From assembly GCA_902774215.1 (NCBI GenBank), contig CACYHU010000033.1, positions 1 through 38,841 on the forward strand: a stretch of DNA of 38,841 nt, in the 5' to 3' direction. Positions within the stretch are counted from its first letter, which is position 1, and the number at the start of each line of letters is the position of its first letter. This DNA comes from an uncultured Chloroflexota bacterium (lineage in GTDB: Bacteria > Chloroflexota > Anaerolineae > Anaerolineales > Anaerolineaceae). The translations under genes and the position numbers were made by a program. Of this stretch, positions 9,135 to 16,807 are shown one piece after another. The notes under the pieces were generated by a model. It was given only the letters and a program-made list of their open reading frames with translations, made no database searches and had not been told where the DNA came from.

Positions 9135-9683
9135 CTACACAGCAACTGTCAGGTTTTCCAGGCTTCTGCCTTCCTGACAAAGTTTGCAGTATATGTCCGT
9201 ACATTTCCGGTAGCGGGAAAACAGCTTTCTTGCCGAATCGACATTCCCGTACACCTTCCAGAATCCGCAAAATTTACATTCATCACGGCGGTTGATGAAT
9301 CCGTCAACATCCTCCGGCGGATACCCGAGGAACAAACCAATCTCGTGGGGGAAATCTGAAAGCAGGTTTAATCTCTCGATCAATTTTCTCAGGCAGGCGT
9401 TTTCATCAGTGCAGTTGTAACCGCTTTTTTTCAGCAAACTTCCGGCAAGCTCATTCTGGAGGTCTTTTGAAAGCTTATCAGGTCGGTAGACATAGATCAA
9501 TCCGCGATTTTCTTTGTACCACAGCGGCAGCACCCGCAGTCCCTTTTTTTTCAGACGCAAATTCAGATTTCGGACATGGTTCAGCATTTCCTGGCGATCA
9601 GTAAAAATGCAGCTGAACAGGTTCGCTGTTTTGATGCTCGCTAAAGTTGGTGCACAGTGACGAATAACCAGTTCGTCTGACAT
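9135..9683 (-). CDS. DUF3793 family protein
   Basis: 182 residues, cytoplasmic. The central EIGLFLGYPPEDVDGFI and GFWKVYGNVDSA, and the late C-T-D-I-Y-C pair, are the recognisable core of DUF3793. The function of this family is not established; in Firmicutes it is often found near iron or flavodoxin genes. GGAGG lies 5 bases before the ATG. Cysteines at several conserved positions could bind metal. A promoter with a perfect palindrome at the start site lies directly upstream, so the gene is likely under a dedicated repressor. It stands alone as a transcription unit. Confidence 0.8.
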   Translation of the reverse strand: MSDELVIRHCAPTLASIKTANLFSCIFTDRQEMLNHVRNLNLRLKKKGLRVLPLWYKENRGLIYVYRPDKLSKDLQNELAGSLLKKSGYNCTDENACLRKLIERLNLLSDFPHEIGLFLGYPPEDVDGFINRRDECKFCGFWKVYGNVDSARKLFSRYRKCTDIYCKLCQEGRSLENLTVAV

Positions 9684-9715
9684 TTCTGCCTCCGAATAAA
9701 AATAAGATCATATTC

Positions 9716-9772
9716 ATAGTTAGATATATCTAACTATATTGGTTAGTATATTATAACTTTACGATAAGTCAA
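9716..9772 (-). promoter_or_regulatory. Promoter of the DUF3793 gene with operator-like palindrome
   Basis: On the minus strand TTGACT (9767-9772), a 16-bp spacer and TATACT (9745-9750) form a good sigma-A promoter. The predicted start is near 9738. A perfect 22-bp palindrome with core TTAGATATATCTAA occupies 9716-9737, immediately downstream, where a bound repressor would block RNA polymerase. The TTAG...CTAA ends resemble DtxR/MntR-type metal boxes, but that link is inference. Confidence 0.6.
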
Positions 9773-9813
9773 GAATTTTAATTATTTTTGTGATGGCTCC
9801 GCAGGATAACAAA

Positions 9814-9842
9814 GCTGCAGTATATCTGTGCAGTACTGCAGC
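9814..9842. repeat. Inverted repeat in the 9684-9999 gap
   Basis: GCTGCAGTA (9814-9822) and TACTGCAGC (9834-9842) form a perfect 9-bp stem with an 11-nt loop. No T-tract follows on either side, so it is not a normal terminator. The rest of the gap holds only the two divergent promoters. Confidence 0.4.
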
Positions 9843-9901
9843 ATCCTTCCAAGTACTATATAATCTTTCATTATTTTCTCAATCAGCTGACTTAGCAAAT
9901 G

Positions 9902-9953
9902 CAATACAATTCATACCAATCGTATTGACTGATTTATGAAAGAAAGATAGAAT
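9902..9953 (+). promoter_or_regulatory. Promoter and probable autoregulatory operator of the toxin-antitoxin pair
   Basis: TTGACT (9925-9930), 17 bp and TAGAAT (9948-9953) form a strong promoter. An imperfect 26-bp palindrome (9902-9927; arms CAATAC and GTATTG, 10 of 13 positions symmetric) overlaps the -35 box, a usual place for an antitoxin binding its own promoter. Confidence 0.6.
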
Positions 9954-9999
9954 TATATGTGAAAAAGAATTTGTTTATCTCAGACAAGGAGTACCAGCG

Positions 10000-10329
10000 A
10001 TGTCTGTAAGTTCAATTCGTATCGATGACAGCGTAAAAAATGAAACTGTTCGGATCGCCAACAGATTGGGGCTCACATTTAATGCCGTAATTGATATATC
10101 CTTACGGCAATTTAATCGAAACAGAGGTTTTGCAGAGCCGCTTTGCCTGGTTGATGAAATGGATAAGACGTATAGGGAAATGTCTCCCCGTGAAATAGAA
10201 AGCATCATGCAGGAAGCAGTTTTTACACGTGATGAACCGGATGCCAATGCTTTTGTCACGATGTTTGATGAATCGGGAAGGCTGTACCGGCAATATGATG
10301 ACGGACGGATAGAATATGTTCTCTCCTGA
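10000..10329 (+). CDS. Ribbon-helix-helix antitoxin (RelB/DinJ-like)
   Basis: 109 residues. The N-terminus SSIRIDDSVKNETVRIANRLG followed by a second helix with SLRQFNR has the beta-alpha-alpha pattern of RelB/DinJ-type ribbon-helix-helix DNA-binding proteins. The acidic C-terminal half would bind the toxin. AAGGAG at 9986-9991 lies 8 bases before the ATG. The gene overlaps the downstream zeta-type toxin by 14 bases. It should neutralise the toxin and repress the shared promoter, where a palindrome covers the -35. It is not an epsilon-type antitoxin, the partner in the classical plasmid epsilon-zeta system. Confidence 0.75.
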   Translation: MSVSSIRIDDSVKNETVRIANRLGLTFNAVIDISLRQFNRNRGFAEPLCLVDEMDKTYREMSPREIESIMQEAVFTRDEPDANAFVTMFDESGRLYRQYDDGRIEYVLS

Positions 10330-10885
10330 TCACAAACCGCAGCTGCTGGTATTTGCCGGTCCCAATGGTTCCGGGAAAAGCACAGTTACCAGATTTCAGC
10401 TCATTATTGGTGAATATGTCAATGCCGATAAAATAAAACTCGCAAAGGGCTGTTCGGATCTTGAGGCCGCGCAGGAAGCTGAAAGAATACGTGAATATTT
10501 ATTAGCACATCAAATGGATTTTACCTTTGAAACTGTTCTTTCCACTCCCAGGAATCTGCTCCTGATCCAACGGGCTCATGATGCCGGATATTCGATCAGA
10601 ATCATTTTTATTTTGACAAAAGACAGTTCGATCAATGTCCAGCGGGTAGCAGACAGAGTCAGAAAAGGCGGCCATGATGTTCCGGAAGAGAAGATCCGCA
10701 GCCGATATAAAAAATCCCTTAATAACATTCGCGAACTGTACAAATTTGTTGATGATCTGTACATCTTCGATAATTCAGGTAAAGCACCGGTCCTTATTTG
10801 TTCTGTTCGAAACCGTCTTCTGCAATATTACGATAATAAACAATGGGAAAAGAAGGATGTGCTGAAGTTATTCTATCCGGAATAG
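10316..10885 (+). CDS. Zeta-type toxin (P-loop kinase)
   Basis: 189 residues. FAGPNGSGKST (13-23) is a Walker A motif. YVNADKIK and the later FETVLSTPRNL follow the order of zeta/PezT family proteins, which phosphorylate UDP-N-acetylglucosamine or related sugar nucleotides and poison wall synthesis. RVADRVRKGGHDVPEEKIRSRYKKSL is also a family hallmark and includes the arginines that hold phosphate. The start lies inside the antitoxin gene in another frame with only a weak Shine-Dalgarno sequence, so translation is probably coupled. The length is a little short for the family but all key motifs are present. Confidence 0.85.
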   Translation: MFSPDHKPQLLVFAGPNGSGKSTVTRFQLIIGEYVNADKIKLAKGCSDLEAAQEAERIREYLLAHQMDFTFETVLSTPRNLLLIQRAHDAGYSIRIIFILTKDSSINVQRVADRVRKGGHDVPEEKIRSRYKKSLNNIRELYKFVDDLYIFDNSGKAPVLICSVRNRLLQYYDNKQWEKKDVLKLFYPE

Positions 10886-10887
10886 AA

Positions 10888-10934
10888 GAAACAGCGGTTA
10901 TAGCGATAAACATTCATCGTATCACCGCTGTTTC
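10888..10934 (+). terminator. Hairpin after the toxin gene
   Basis: A perfect 11-bp stem, GAAACAGCGGT (10888-10898) with ACCGCTGTTTC (10924-10934), begins 3 bases after the toxin stop. The T-tract is weak (ATTCTA), so termination may be partial. The following 130 bases to 11065 are AT-rich and show no gene. Confidence 0.6.
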
Positions 10935-11065
10935 ATTCTACCAATCAATAGAATTGCCAATCTCTGAATCAAAACTTTTTTTCCGATTAGCAAAATCTAT
11001 TTACTATTCTAAGTCTCTTAAATTAAAAGTCAGAATCTTGTCTTTTGCTGACTATAAATTATTAA

Positions 11066-11821
11066 TTAATACTCCAATCCGAACCGGTTGTAAGCCATTG
11101 GCAGCTCTGAATCTGAAAGCTCTTGTACCGTCACCTCACCGTTGCGGAATTCCTTGAACACATGCCCGTCCAGCGTAATGCGGCCTTCCGGTGTTTTCAG
11201 AGAAAACATTTCGTCCGGGAAAAAGGGAGAATCCGGATGCTTCTCACAATAAAAGGTCGGAGCGATGAAATCCACATCCAGCTGAGGCTCCTCCGTAAAA
11301 GAATAAAACCGCCGCCATTCCCCATGATGCTTATCCATCAGCAGCCAGCCCAGGAAGGGATCTTTCTCAAAACGGTAACATTCATCAAACTGCGGTTGTT
11401 CCGCACCCGCTTCAAGCCTCAGTGGATAACGCGGACATACCTCACCGATCCCGACATCACAGCACCAGGAACCATCCACAGCCTGTACGATCAGCACACG
11501 GTGCCGCCGCATGGGGATCACTGATTCTCCCCGCAGATATCGGGCAGCCACATCAGTCACATCATACCCCAATTTACGCAGCAGCCAGCCAAACAAGCCG
11601 TTCAATTCAAAACAAAACCCGCCCCTGCCCCGGGTGACGATCTTATCAAAAAGGTCCTCCGTATCCAGGGAGAGAGGGATCCCGCGGATAATATCCAGAT
11701 TCTCATAGGGGACAGATGTACAATGAGCAAACTGCAGCTTTTGCAGAAGTTCGGAATCCGGCACGATCTTTTCAGGCATTTCAAGCCCGATCCGTTTGAA
11801 ATAAGCCTCTACTTTCTCCAT
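11066..11821 (-). CDS. nat: Arylamine N-acetyltransferase
   Basis: 251 residues. It transfers acetyl from acetyl-CoA to arylamines or hydrazines through a cysteine intermediate. The full catalytic triad is visible: Cys70 in RGGFCFELNGLF, His107 in MRRHRVLIV and Asp122 in CDVGIGEVCP. The N-terminal helical region with PYENLDII is also typical. It overlaps the upstream oxidoreductase gene by 13 bases and its GAGGAG lies inside that gene, so the two are translationally coupled. It is the last gene of the minus-strand cluster. Its place in a sugar operon is unusual; it may act on an aromatic amine released from a glycoside, but this is a guess. Confidence 0.92.
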   Translation of the reverse strand: MEKVEAYFKRIGLEMPEKIVPDSELLQKLQFAHCTSVPYENLDIIRGIPLSLDTEDLFDKIVTRGRGGFCFELNGLFGWLLRKLGYDVTDVAARYLRGESVIPMRRHRVLIVQAVDGSWCCDVGIGEVCPRYPLRLEAGAEQPQFDECYRFEKDPFLGWLLMDKHHGEWRRFYSFTEEPQLDVDFIAPTFYCEKHPDSPFFPDEMFSLKTPEGRITLDGHVFKEFRNGEVTVQELSDSELPMAYNRFGLEY

Positions 11822-12798
11822 TGCTGTGAAATCTCCTCAAGAATCTCCATAACAGTCAGCAGCTGATCACGGGTAACATAAGGTGTAGGGCGGTTTTCCC
11901 GGATACATTCAGCAAAATGCTTCAGTTCGTTATAATACCAGCCGCAGGGAGGCACATTGATCCCTGTCGAAACCATCACCTCATCAGATGTATCATATAC
12001 CACAGGATCATGGTCAAACTGATAAGCTTTAAGCGTTGTTCCGTCATTGATCATCATCCCGTTTTCAAAATAAACCCTCCACCGGGCGGTCCATGGAATA
12101 TCCGCATTGAACCAGGCAGCTTCACCACCGACATGCAAATCACCGTAATTATAATTTACACGAAACTGTTCCGGGTAATTCTTATCCGCACCCCGGCAGG
12201 AAGTGAAGGAAAAACTGTCCGGCTTGCCGAAAAGTGAAACGATCACATCAAGATCGTGAATATGCAGATCATAAGGCAGAAGCCCCGATTTTTTCGCGTC
12301 AAACAGCCAGCCGTCAGCTGCCCAGCGCGGACAGGCAGAAAGACGTTCAAAATACGCATCCAGCGGTTTTCCGTAAATGCCGCTCTTCACCACATCACGC
12401 AGAGCCTGAACCTCTTTTGTAAACTGCAGCACCTGAGCCACATAAAGCCGGCAGCCCTGTTTTTCAGCCTCATCGAGCATTTCACGTGCATCATGGCAGG
12501 AAAGCGCGATCGGTTTTTCAGTGATAGTCGTTTTTCCACGGGAAAGACTTTCCATAACCATATCATGATGCAGAAAGGTCGGTGCACAGATATCCACAAC
12601 ATCCACATCCACCGAGTCCAACATATCCGCAATATTCAGAAATCTGCGGATATTCCATGCTTCGGCCACTTTTTGAGAAGCAGCTGAATTATCACATACA
12701 GCGGCGACCTCGTAATCCTCTGTAAGATGCTGATAATTGGCGTAATGAACCTTTCCCATTCCGCCGGTGCCTACCAAACCTACGCGAATTTTACTCAT
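11809..12798 (-). CDS. Gfo/Idh/MocA family oxidoreductase
   Basis: 329 residues. The NAD(P)-binding Rossmann motif VGLVGTGGMGKVH (6-18) is followed by the family EKP motif in TITEKPIALS, whose lysine is catalytic. DLHIHDLDV supplies the conserved Asp/His pair. The C-terminal alpha/beta domain has the usual length. Enzymes of this family oxidise or reduce ring hydroxyls of sugars, inositols or glycosides. The gene lies 12 bases after a sugar isomerase/epimerase gene and overlaps nat. A second member of the family sits at 14696-15748, so one may oxidise and the other reduce. Confidence 0.9.
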   Translation of the reverse strand: MSKIRVGLVGTGGMGKVHYANYQHLTEDYEVAAVCDNSAASQKVAEAWNIRRFLNIADMLDSVDVDVVDICAPTFLHHDMVMESLSRGKTTITEKPIALSCHDAREMLDEAEKQGCRLYVAQVLQFTKEVQALRDVVKSGIYGKPLDAYFERLSACPRWAADGWLFDAKKSGLLPYDLHIHDLDVIVSLFGKPDSFSFTSCRGADKNYPEQFRVNYNYGDLHVGGEAAWFNADIPWTARWRVYFENGMMINDGTTLKAYQFDHDPVVYDTSDEVMVSTGINVPPCGWYYNELKHFAECIRENRPTPYVTRDQLLTVMEILEEISQQWRK

Positions 12799-12810
12799 AA
12801 TATTACTCTC

Positions 12811-13626
12811 TTAAAATTCAAAGCCCTGTTCCCGGAGATAGGCGGCAGAATCCATTACCGCCTGATCAACCTCAGCCAGATCTTTAGGACCGGCCTGCGT
12901 GAATTCAATTTCAATGGAATAGGGACTGAGATTATCAGCCTCATCCATCATGGTAAACAGCTCTGGAAAAGGAACATAACCTTTACCCAATGCAGGGAAA
13001 TTCCATTCCTTATGCCCTCCGGCCTTATCCTTGAGATGCACATAACCGATTCGATTCAGGCATCCTCTGAAATCAGCAGGAACATCCACATCACCGTAAA
13101 AAATCGCATTAGCGGTATCATAATTGATCAGCACACGGTCTGAACCGACCATACCGCAGATATCACTGAGAACCGCACCGGTGCCGTGATCCCCGTGAAC
13201 CTCCAGTACCAGCTTCATATCAAGCTTTTCCAGCTCCGGGACCAGTTTCGCGATCCTTGCCGCTGTCACCTCATTAGAGGCTATCGTGTTATCCTTCAGG
13301 TGCGCCTCACCAATGGAAGAAACGATATATTCGGCACCAAAAAATTTCGCAAGCCGGATGTTATTGCGAAAATCCTGTTCCCGCTCCGGATCCATCAGGT
13401 TCGTATGCCCGCTCATAGCGAAGGGAATCAAATCATACGCCTCCAAAAGACGCTGAACCTCCAACAGTCTGGCAAAAGACTGATCCGGAAAAACATGCTC
13501 TGTCCATCCTTTTGTAGCGGTCAGTTCTATATAATGAAATCCGGCAGCATGTATTCCGGCAGCCGCTTCTTCGATTGAAAAGCCATGATAACAGTTAGAA
13601 TTCACGGCAATAATTCTTTTTTTCAT
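12811..13626 (-). CDS. Sugar phosphate isomerase/epimerase (AP endonuclease 2-like TIM barrel)
   Basis: 271 residues from the ATG at 13626. This start is preferred over an in-frame upstream ATG because GAAAGGA (13632-13638) sits 5 bases before it and the barrel begins at once (KRIIAVNSNCYHG). Likely metal ligands on the strands are Glu in LVLEVHGD, Asp in INYDTAN, His in YVHLKDK and Glu in SIEIEFT. The superfamily covers epimerases, isomerases and dehydratases, including lyases and hydratases acting on 3-keto sugars. A terminator-like hairpin lies between it and the preceding gene. Confidence 0.87.
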   Translation of the reverse strand: MKKRIIAVNSNCYHGFSIEEAAAGIHAAGFHYIELTATKGWTEHVFPDQSFARLLEVQRLLEAYDLIPFAMSGHTNLMDPEREQDFRNNIRLAKFFGAEYIVSSIGEAHLKDNTIASNEVTAARIAKLVPELEKLDMKLVLEVHGDHGTGAVLSDICGMVGSDRVLINYDTANAIFYGDVDVPADFRGCLNRIGYVHLKDKAGGHKEWNFPALGKGYVPFPELFTMMDEADNLSPYSIEIEFTQAGPKDLAEVDQAVMDSAAYLREQGFEF

Positions 13627-13666
13627 ATATCGTCCTTTCTTCACAGAAATCCGGGGCATTCGAAAA

Positions 13667-13692
13667 AATGGGGCCCTGGAACAGGCCCCATT
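13667..13692 (-). terminator. Terminator inside the minus-strand cluster
   Basis: AATGGGGCC (13667-13675) and GGCCCCATT (13684-13692) form a perfect 9-bp stem with an 8-nt loop. On the minus strand it is followed by TTTTTTCG. It stands 6 bases after the stop of the gene at 13699-14622 and about 29 bases before the Shine-Dalgarno sequence of the next gene, which leaves little room for a new promoter. Confidence 0.75.
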
Positions 13693-13698
13693 GACTCA

Positions 13699-14622
13699 TT
13701 ATTCCAAAAAATTATCAAGATAATGCTTGGAAAGGCGGATCGAGCTGAGAATATCTTCCCGGCTGCCTTCAAAGGCCTTATCCTCAACCTCAATGACAGC
13801 ACAGCCATCATAACAGATATCATTCAGTGCGGAAACAAAAGCGCCCCAATTCACATCGCCCTGTCCCGGGATCTTCGGGGACATATAATCGAGCGGGTAT
13901 GCCAAGACGCCGCACTCGGCAAGTTTATCCGGATAGAGTTTGATATCCTTGAAATGAATATGGAACAGGCGGTCTTTAAATTCATATACCGTTCTCAGAT
14001 AATCCAGCTGCTGCCAGACATAATGACTCGGATCAAAATTCAGTCCGAAATTCGGAGATGGGATGATCTCAAACAATCTTCGGTAAATTGCCGGTGTACA
14101 CATCAGGTTCTGACCGCCGGGCCATTGTTCGGGTCCGAAGAGCATCGGGCAATTCTCAATTCCAACCTTCACACAATATTCTTCCGCAAGGGAAATAATA
14201 TCCGGCCAGATCTGTTTGAACAATTCAATATTTTCATCAACCGATTTATATTGATCCCGTCCGACAAAGGTCGTTACCATATTGACACCCAATTTTGAAG
14301 ATGCTTTGATCAGCGCTTTCAAATGTTCAATCGCGGCAGAGCGTTTTTCAATATCCGGGTCCATGGTATTTGGATAAAAAGCAAGTGAAGAAATCGCAAT
14401 TCCTTTTTCAGCAGCGACATCCAGCACATGCCCGGCGTAGGCATCATCTTCAAGGACCCGTTCAGCATCGATGTGAGAAACACCGGCATAACGCCGTTCC
14501 GCTTTTCCCGCCGGCCAGCAAGCCACTTCAAGACATTTAAACCCCATTTCAGCGGCAATACTCACCGCTTCTTCATAAGTCCAGCCATCAAGAATAGCCG
14601 TAAGCAATCCGAATTTGATCAT
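13699..14622 (-). CDS. Sugar phosphate isomerase/epimerase (AP endonuclease 2-like TIM barrel)
   Basis: 307 residues from the ATG at 14622. GAAAGGA (14631-14637) is 8 bases from this ATG but only 2 bases from another in-frame ATG at 14628, so the inner one is preferred. The barrel opens with IKFGLLTAILDGWTYEEAV. Probable metal ligands are Glu in KVGIENCPM, Asp/His in LNFDPSHYVWQ, His in LFHIHFKDIK and Glu in AVIEVED. FDPSHYVWQ-type motifs are found in myo-inositol-related and keto-sugar epimerases and lyases. The gene follows a Gfo/Idh/MocA oxidoreductase by about 70 bases. The substrate is unknown. Confidence 0.88.
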   Translation of the reverse strand: MIKFGLLTAILDGWTYEEAVSIAAEMGFKCLEVACWPAGKAERRYAGVSHIDAERVLEDDAYAGHVLDVAAEKGIAISSLAFYPNTMDPDIEKRSAAIEHLKALIKASSKLGVNMVTTFVGRDQYKSVDENIELFKQIWPDIISLAEEYCVKVGIENCPMLFGPEQWPGGQNLMCTPAIYRRLFEIIPSPNFGLNFDPSHYVWQQLDYLRTVYEFKDRLFHIHFKDIKLYPDKLAECGVLAYPLDYMSPKIPGQGDVNWGAFVSALNDICYDGCAVIEVEDKAFEGSREDILSSIRLSKHYLDNFLE

Positions 14623-14695
14623 GATCATTATCCTTTCTGAATTATCCGAAACAGCATATCTGCAGATTTTCTGTAAAAAAACAGCCGGCAGAAGG

Positions 14696-15748
14696 TCACC
14701 GATTATTATTTTCCGGAATCTCTACCGTCTGTCCGGTTTCCGAAGAGCGTATCGAAGCAAAAACAGCCCGCATAGCTGCCAAAGCAGATTCTCCGGAGAT
14801 CTCCGGCGGAGTATTAGTTGTCAGTGATTTCATCCACAGGTCGATCACACCGGACTTTGTCTGATTGTCATTGGTCTGGATCGCCTCCACATCATATGAA
14901 ATTTTCATTCCATCCGCCAAGGTGACAACAATTGAATGGGCAGGATCATCATAGATGCGCATGATGCCCTTTTCGCCGTAAAGGATTGTGGAATTATCTT
15001 CCGCTCCGTAATAAGTCCATGAAGCAGTCATCGTACCAAGGATCCCGCCGGACATTTCATAAATACAGATCGCGTTGTCATCCACGCCGATCAGTTCACC
15101 ATCAGCTCCGCGTTTATCCAATACGGCCAGACGGGCAGTTGTTTTCACGACATTCTGTCCGGTCAGAAATTGGATCAAATCAGTCTTATGCACACCAAGA
15201 TCCGCCATGGCACCCATGGCAGCTCTTTTTTTATCGAAAAACCAGACATTTTTTCCGGGAGTGATGGACCAGGTTTCCGGTCCGCCATGGCCGAAGGAAG
15301 TACGGAAGGTAATAATACGGCCGATCAGTCCTTCATCTATGAGCTTCTTCGCCGTCATATGAGCTTTTGCCAGGCGCTGGTTATGTCCGATCATCAGGAA
15401 TTTTCCCGCTTTTTTCGCTTCTGAAACCATTGCCTCGCAGTCTTCCAGCGTGACAGCCATCGGTTTTTCACAGAGCACATGCTTACCCGATCTCAGTGCT
15501 TTGATCGTCAGCTCTGCATGAGCGTTATTTGCCACACAAACAGACACCGCATCAATTTCAGGATCCGCCAGCAGCTCCTCGGCAGAGGCATAAGCCTTGC
15601 CGCCATATTTATCAGCCATTTCCTGTGCACGTTCAAGAGAAAGATCAAAAAATCCGCGTAATTCCGCATCGGGGTTGTCTGCATATTCAGGAATATGCCG
15701 GACCTGAGCAATTTTTCCGCATCCGATCATTCCAATTCGAATTTTCAT
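14696..15748 (-). CDS. Gfo/Idh/MocA family oxidoreductase
   Basis: 350 residues from the ATG at 15748. This start is chosen because the Rossmann fold starts there (KIRIGMIGCGKIAQVRH) and a GGGTGGA ribosome binding site precedes it. VLCEKPMAVT carries the catalytic-lysine EKP motif and ADLGVHKTDLIQFL the conserved Asp/His. SFGHGGPETW and an acidic C-terminal domain are typical of glycoside or inositol dehydrogenases. It is the first gene after an internal promoter at 15807-15835 and so likely opens the downstream unit of two TIM barrels, a second oxidoreductase and nat. It probably oxidises a sugar hydroxyl using NAD. Confidence 0.9.
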   Translation of the reverse strand: MKIRIGMIGCGKIAQVRHIPEYADNPDAELRGFFDLSLERAQEMADKYGGKAYASAEELLADPEIDAVSVCVANNAHAELTIKALRSGKHVLCEKPMAVTLEDCEAMVSEAKKAGKFLMIGHNQRLAKAHMTAKKLIDEGLIGRIITFRTSFGHGGPETWSITPGKNVWFFDKKRAAMGAMADLGVHKTDLIQFLTGQNVVKTTARLAVLDKRGADGELIGVDDNAICIYEMSGGILGTMTASWTYYGAEDNSTILYGEKGIMRIYDDPAHSIVVTLADGMKISYDVEAIQTNDNQTKSGVIDLWMKSLTTNTPPEISGESALAAMRAVFASIRSSETGQTVEIPENNNR

Positions 15749-15806
15749 AAAATCCACCCTTCCGAAAAAAATGAACAAAAATGATTTCTAAATGAACTTT
15801 AAGAAA

Positions 15807-15835
15807 ATTATAACATTCTGCTTTCGAATAAGCAA
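15807..15835 (-). promoter_or_regulatory. Internal promoter of the minus-strand cluster
   Basis: On the minus strand TTGCTT (15830-15835), 17 bp and a perfect TATAAT (15807-15812). The start would be near 15800, about 50 bases before the oxidoreductase ATG. Together with the 146-base gap it splits the cluster into two transcription units. A short GC-rich stem (15866-15871 with 15875-15880) just upstream may end the preceding unit. Confidence 0.65.
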
Positions 15836-15894
15836 GCAGGAAGAAAAGCACAAAAACACCGTTTTCCGGCATTCTGCCGGCATACGCTTTTATA

Positions 15895-16767
15895 TTATTC
15901 TGCCATATGCCGGATAGGTTTTATATCAGGAAGATCATCAAAACGGTAAAAATCATAAGCATTGGAATGAAAGAACCGTTCTTTTTCTGCACCGGTCAGC
16001 AGATCTGATTTCTGAACAAAGTCCCAGCTCATACGATAAGTGACAGCGGTCATGGTGCGCGGATAATCAGAACCCCACATAAGTTTTTCGATTCCGCAAA
16101 TATCCCTTGCTTCCAGAATCGCACGCACAGCTGAAGGATAGGGATAATATTCACTGTTAAAGAGCCAGGTGATGCCGCCGGACTCCACATATACCCGCGG
16201 CAGACAGGCGAGTTTGATCTGCTCCTGCCAACGGGGAACAGTCACCATGCCGAAATGACCGATGGCAATACGGAGATTCGGGAACTGCTCCGCCATTTCA
16301 CGCAGTGAACCGGTCTGCAGATCACCATCTGCCATATCGATGCCTATGAACATATCCAGACTGTCAGCCAGTGCGAAAACCGCTTCGTGATGAGTCAGAT
16401 CTGTATCCCCAAGCCTGCCGCCGCAAATTTTGATGCCGTCAAAGCCCTCTGTTTCCGGTAACCGGGATTCCTCATACAGGGAACAGACGCGGAAACGCTC
16501 CGGATACTTTTGTCTCACTTCCCGAAGGTAGCTGTCCTGATTCCCATCGATATATTCCTGCGTAACAACAGCTCCGCCGATACAGGAGAAATCCATATGA
16601 GCGAGCAGCCGCTCGGCACTGTTCACACCGTCTGTCATCGCCGGCGGCAGCATCTGCCGGACTTCATCTCCGAACATACTTCGCCCGCCGCCCAGATCAT
16701 AAACGGGCAGCCCATTGACCCTGCCGTTCTGTTTCAGCCATAAATGTACATGTGCATCGATCATCAT
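15895..16767 (-). CDS. Amidohydrolase family 2 protein (possible lactonase)
   Basis: 290 residues from the ATG at 16767; AAGGA lies 4 bases upstream, and a second ATG directly after it fits equally well. MMIDAHVHLW holds the HxH metal motif at the very N-terminus of the TIM barrel, and this sets the start. AIGHFGM (metal His) and LMWGSDYPRTM (catalytic Asp) complete the amidohydrolase-2 signature. Relatives include sugar lactonases and decarboxylases. Next to two sugar dehydrogenase genes, a lactonase that opens the product of sugar C1 oxidation is the most natural role, but this is inference. It follows the zinc dehydrogenase gene after 40 bases. Confidence 0.82.
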   Translation of the reverse strand: MMIDAHVHLWLKQNGRVNGLPVYDLGGGRSMFGDEVRQMLPPAMTDGVNSAERLLAHMDFSCIGGAVVTQEYIDGNQDSYLREVRQKYPERFRVCSLYEESRLPETEGFDGIKICGGRLGDTDLTHHEAVFALADSLDMFIGIDMADGDLQTGSLREMAEQFPNLRIAIGHFGMVTVPRWQEQIKLACLPRVYVESGGITWLFNSEYYPYPSAVRAILEARDICGIEKLMWGSDYPRTMTAVTYRMSWDFVQKSDLLTGAEKERFFHSNAYDFYRFDDLPDIKPIRHMAE

Positions 16768-16807
16768 TTGATCCTTTTCCAAAGAGAAGAAAACAGATCC
16801 TGACACA

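Noticed and set aside
9814..9842. Terminator between the DUF3793 and antitoxin genes
   Set aside because: The stem is perfect but neither strand has a T-tract, and both flanking genes point away from it.
15749..15778. Upstream start of the oxidoreductase at 14696-15748
   Set aside because: The added residues (MFIFFGRVDF) precede the Rossmann fold, and the GGGTGGA site serves the inner ATG.
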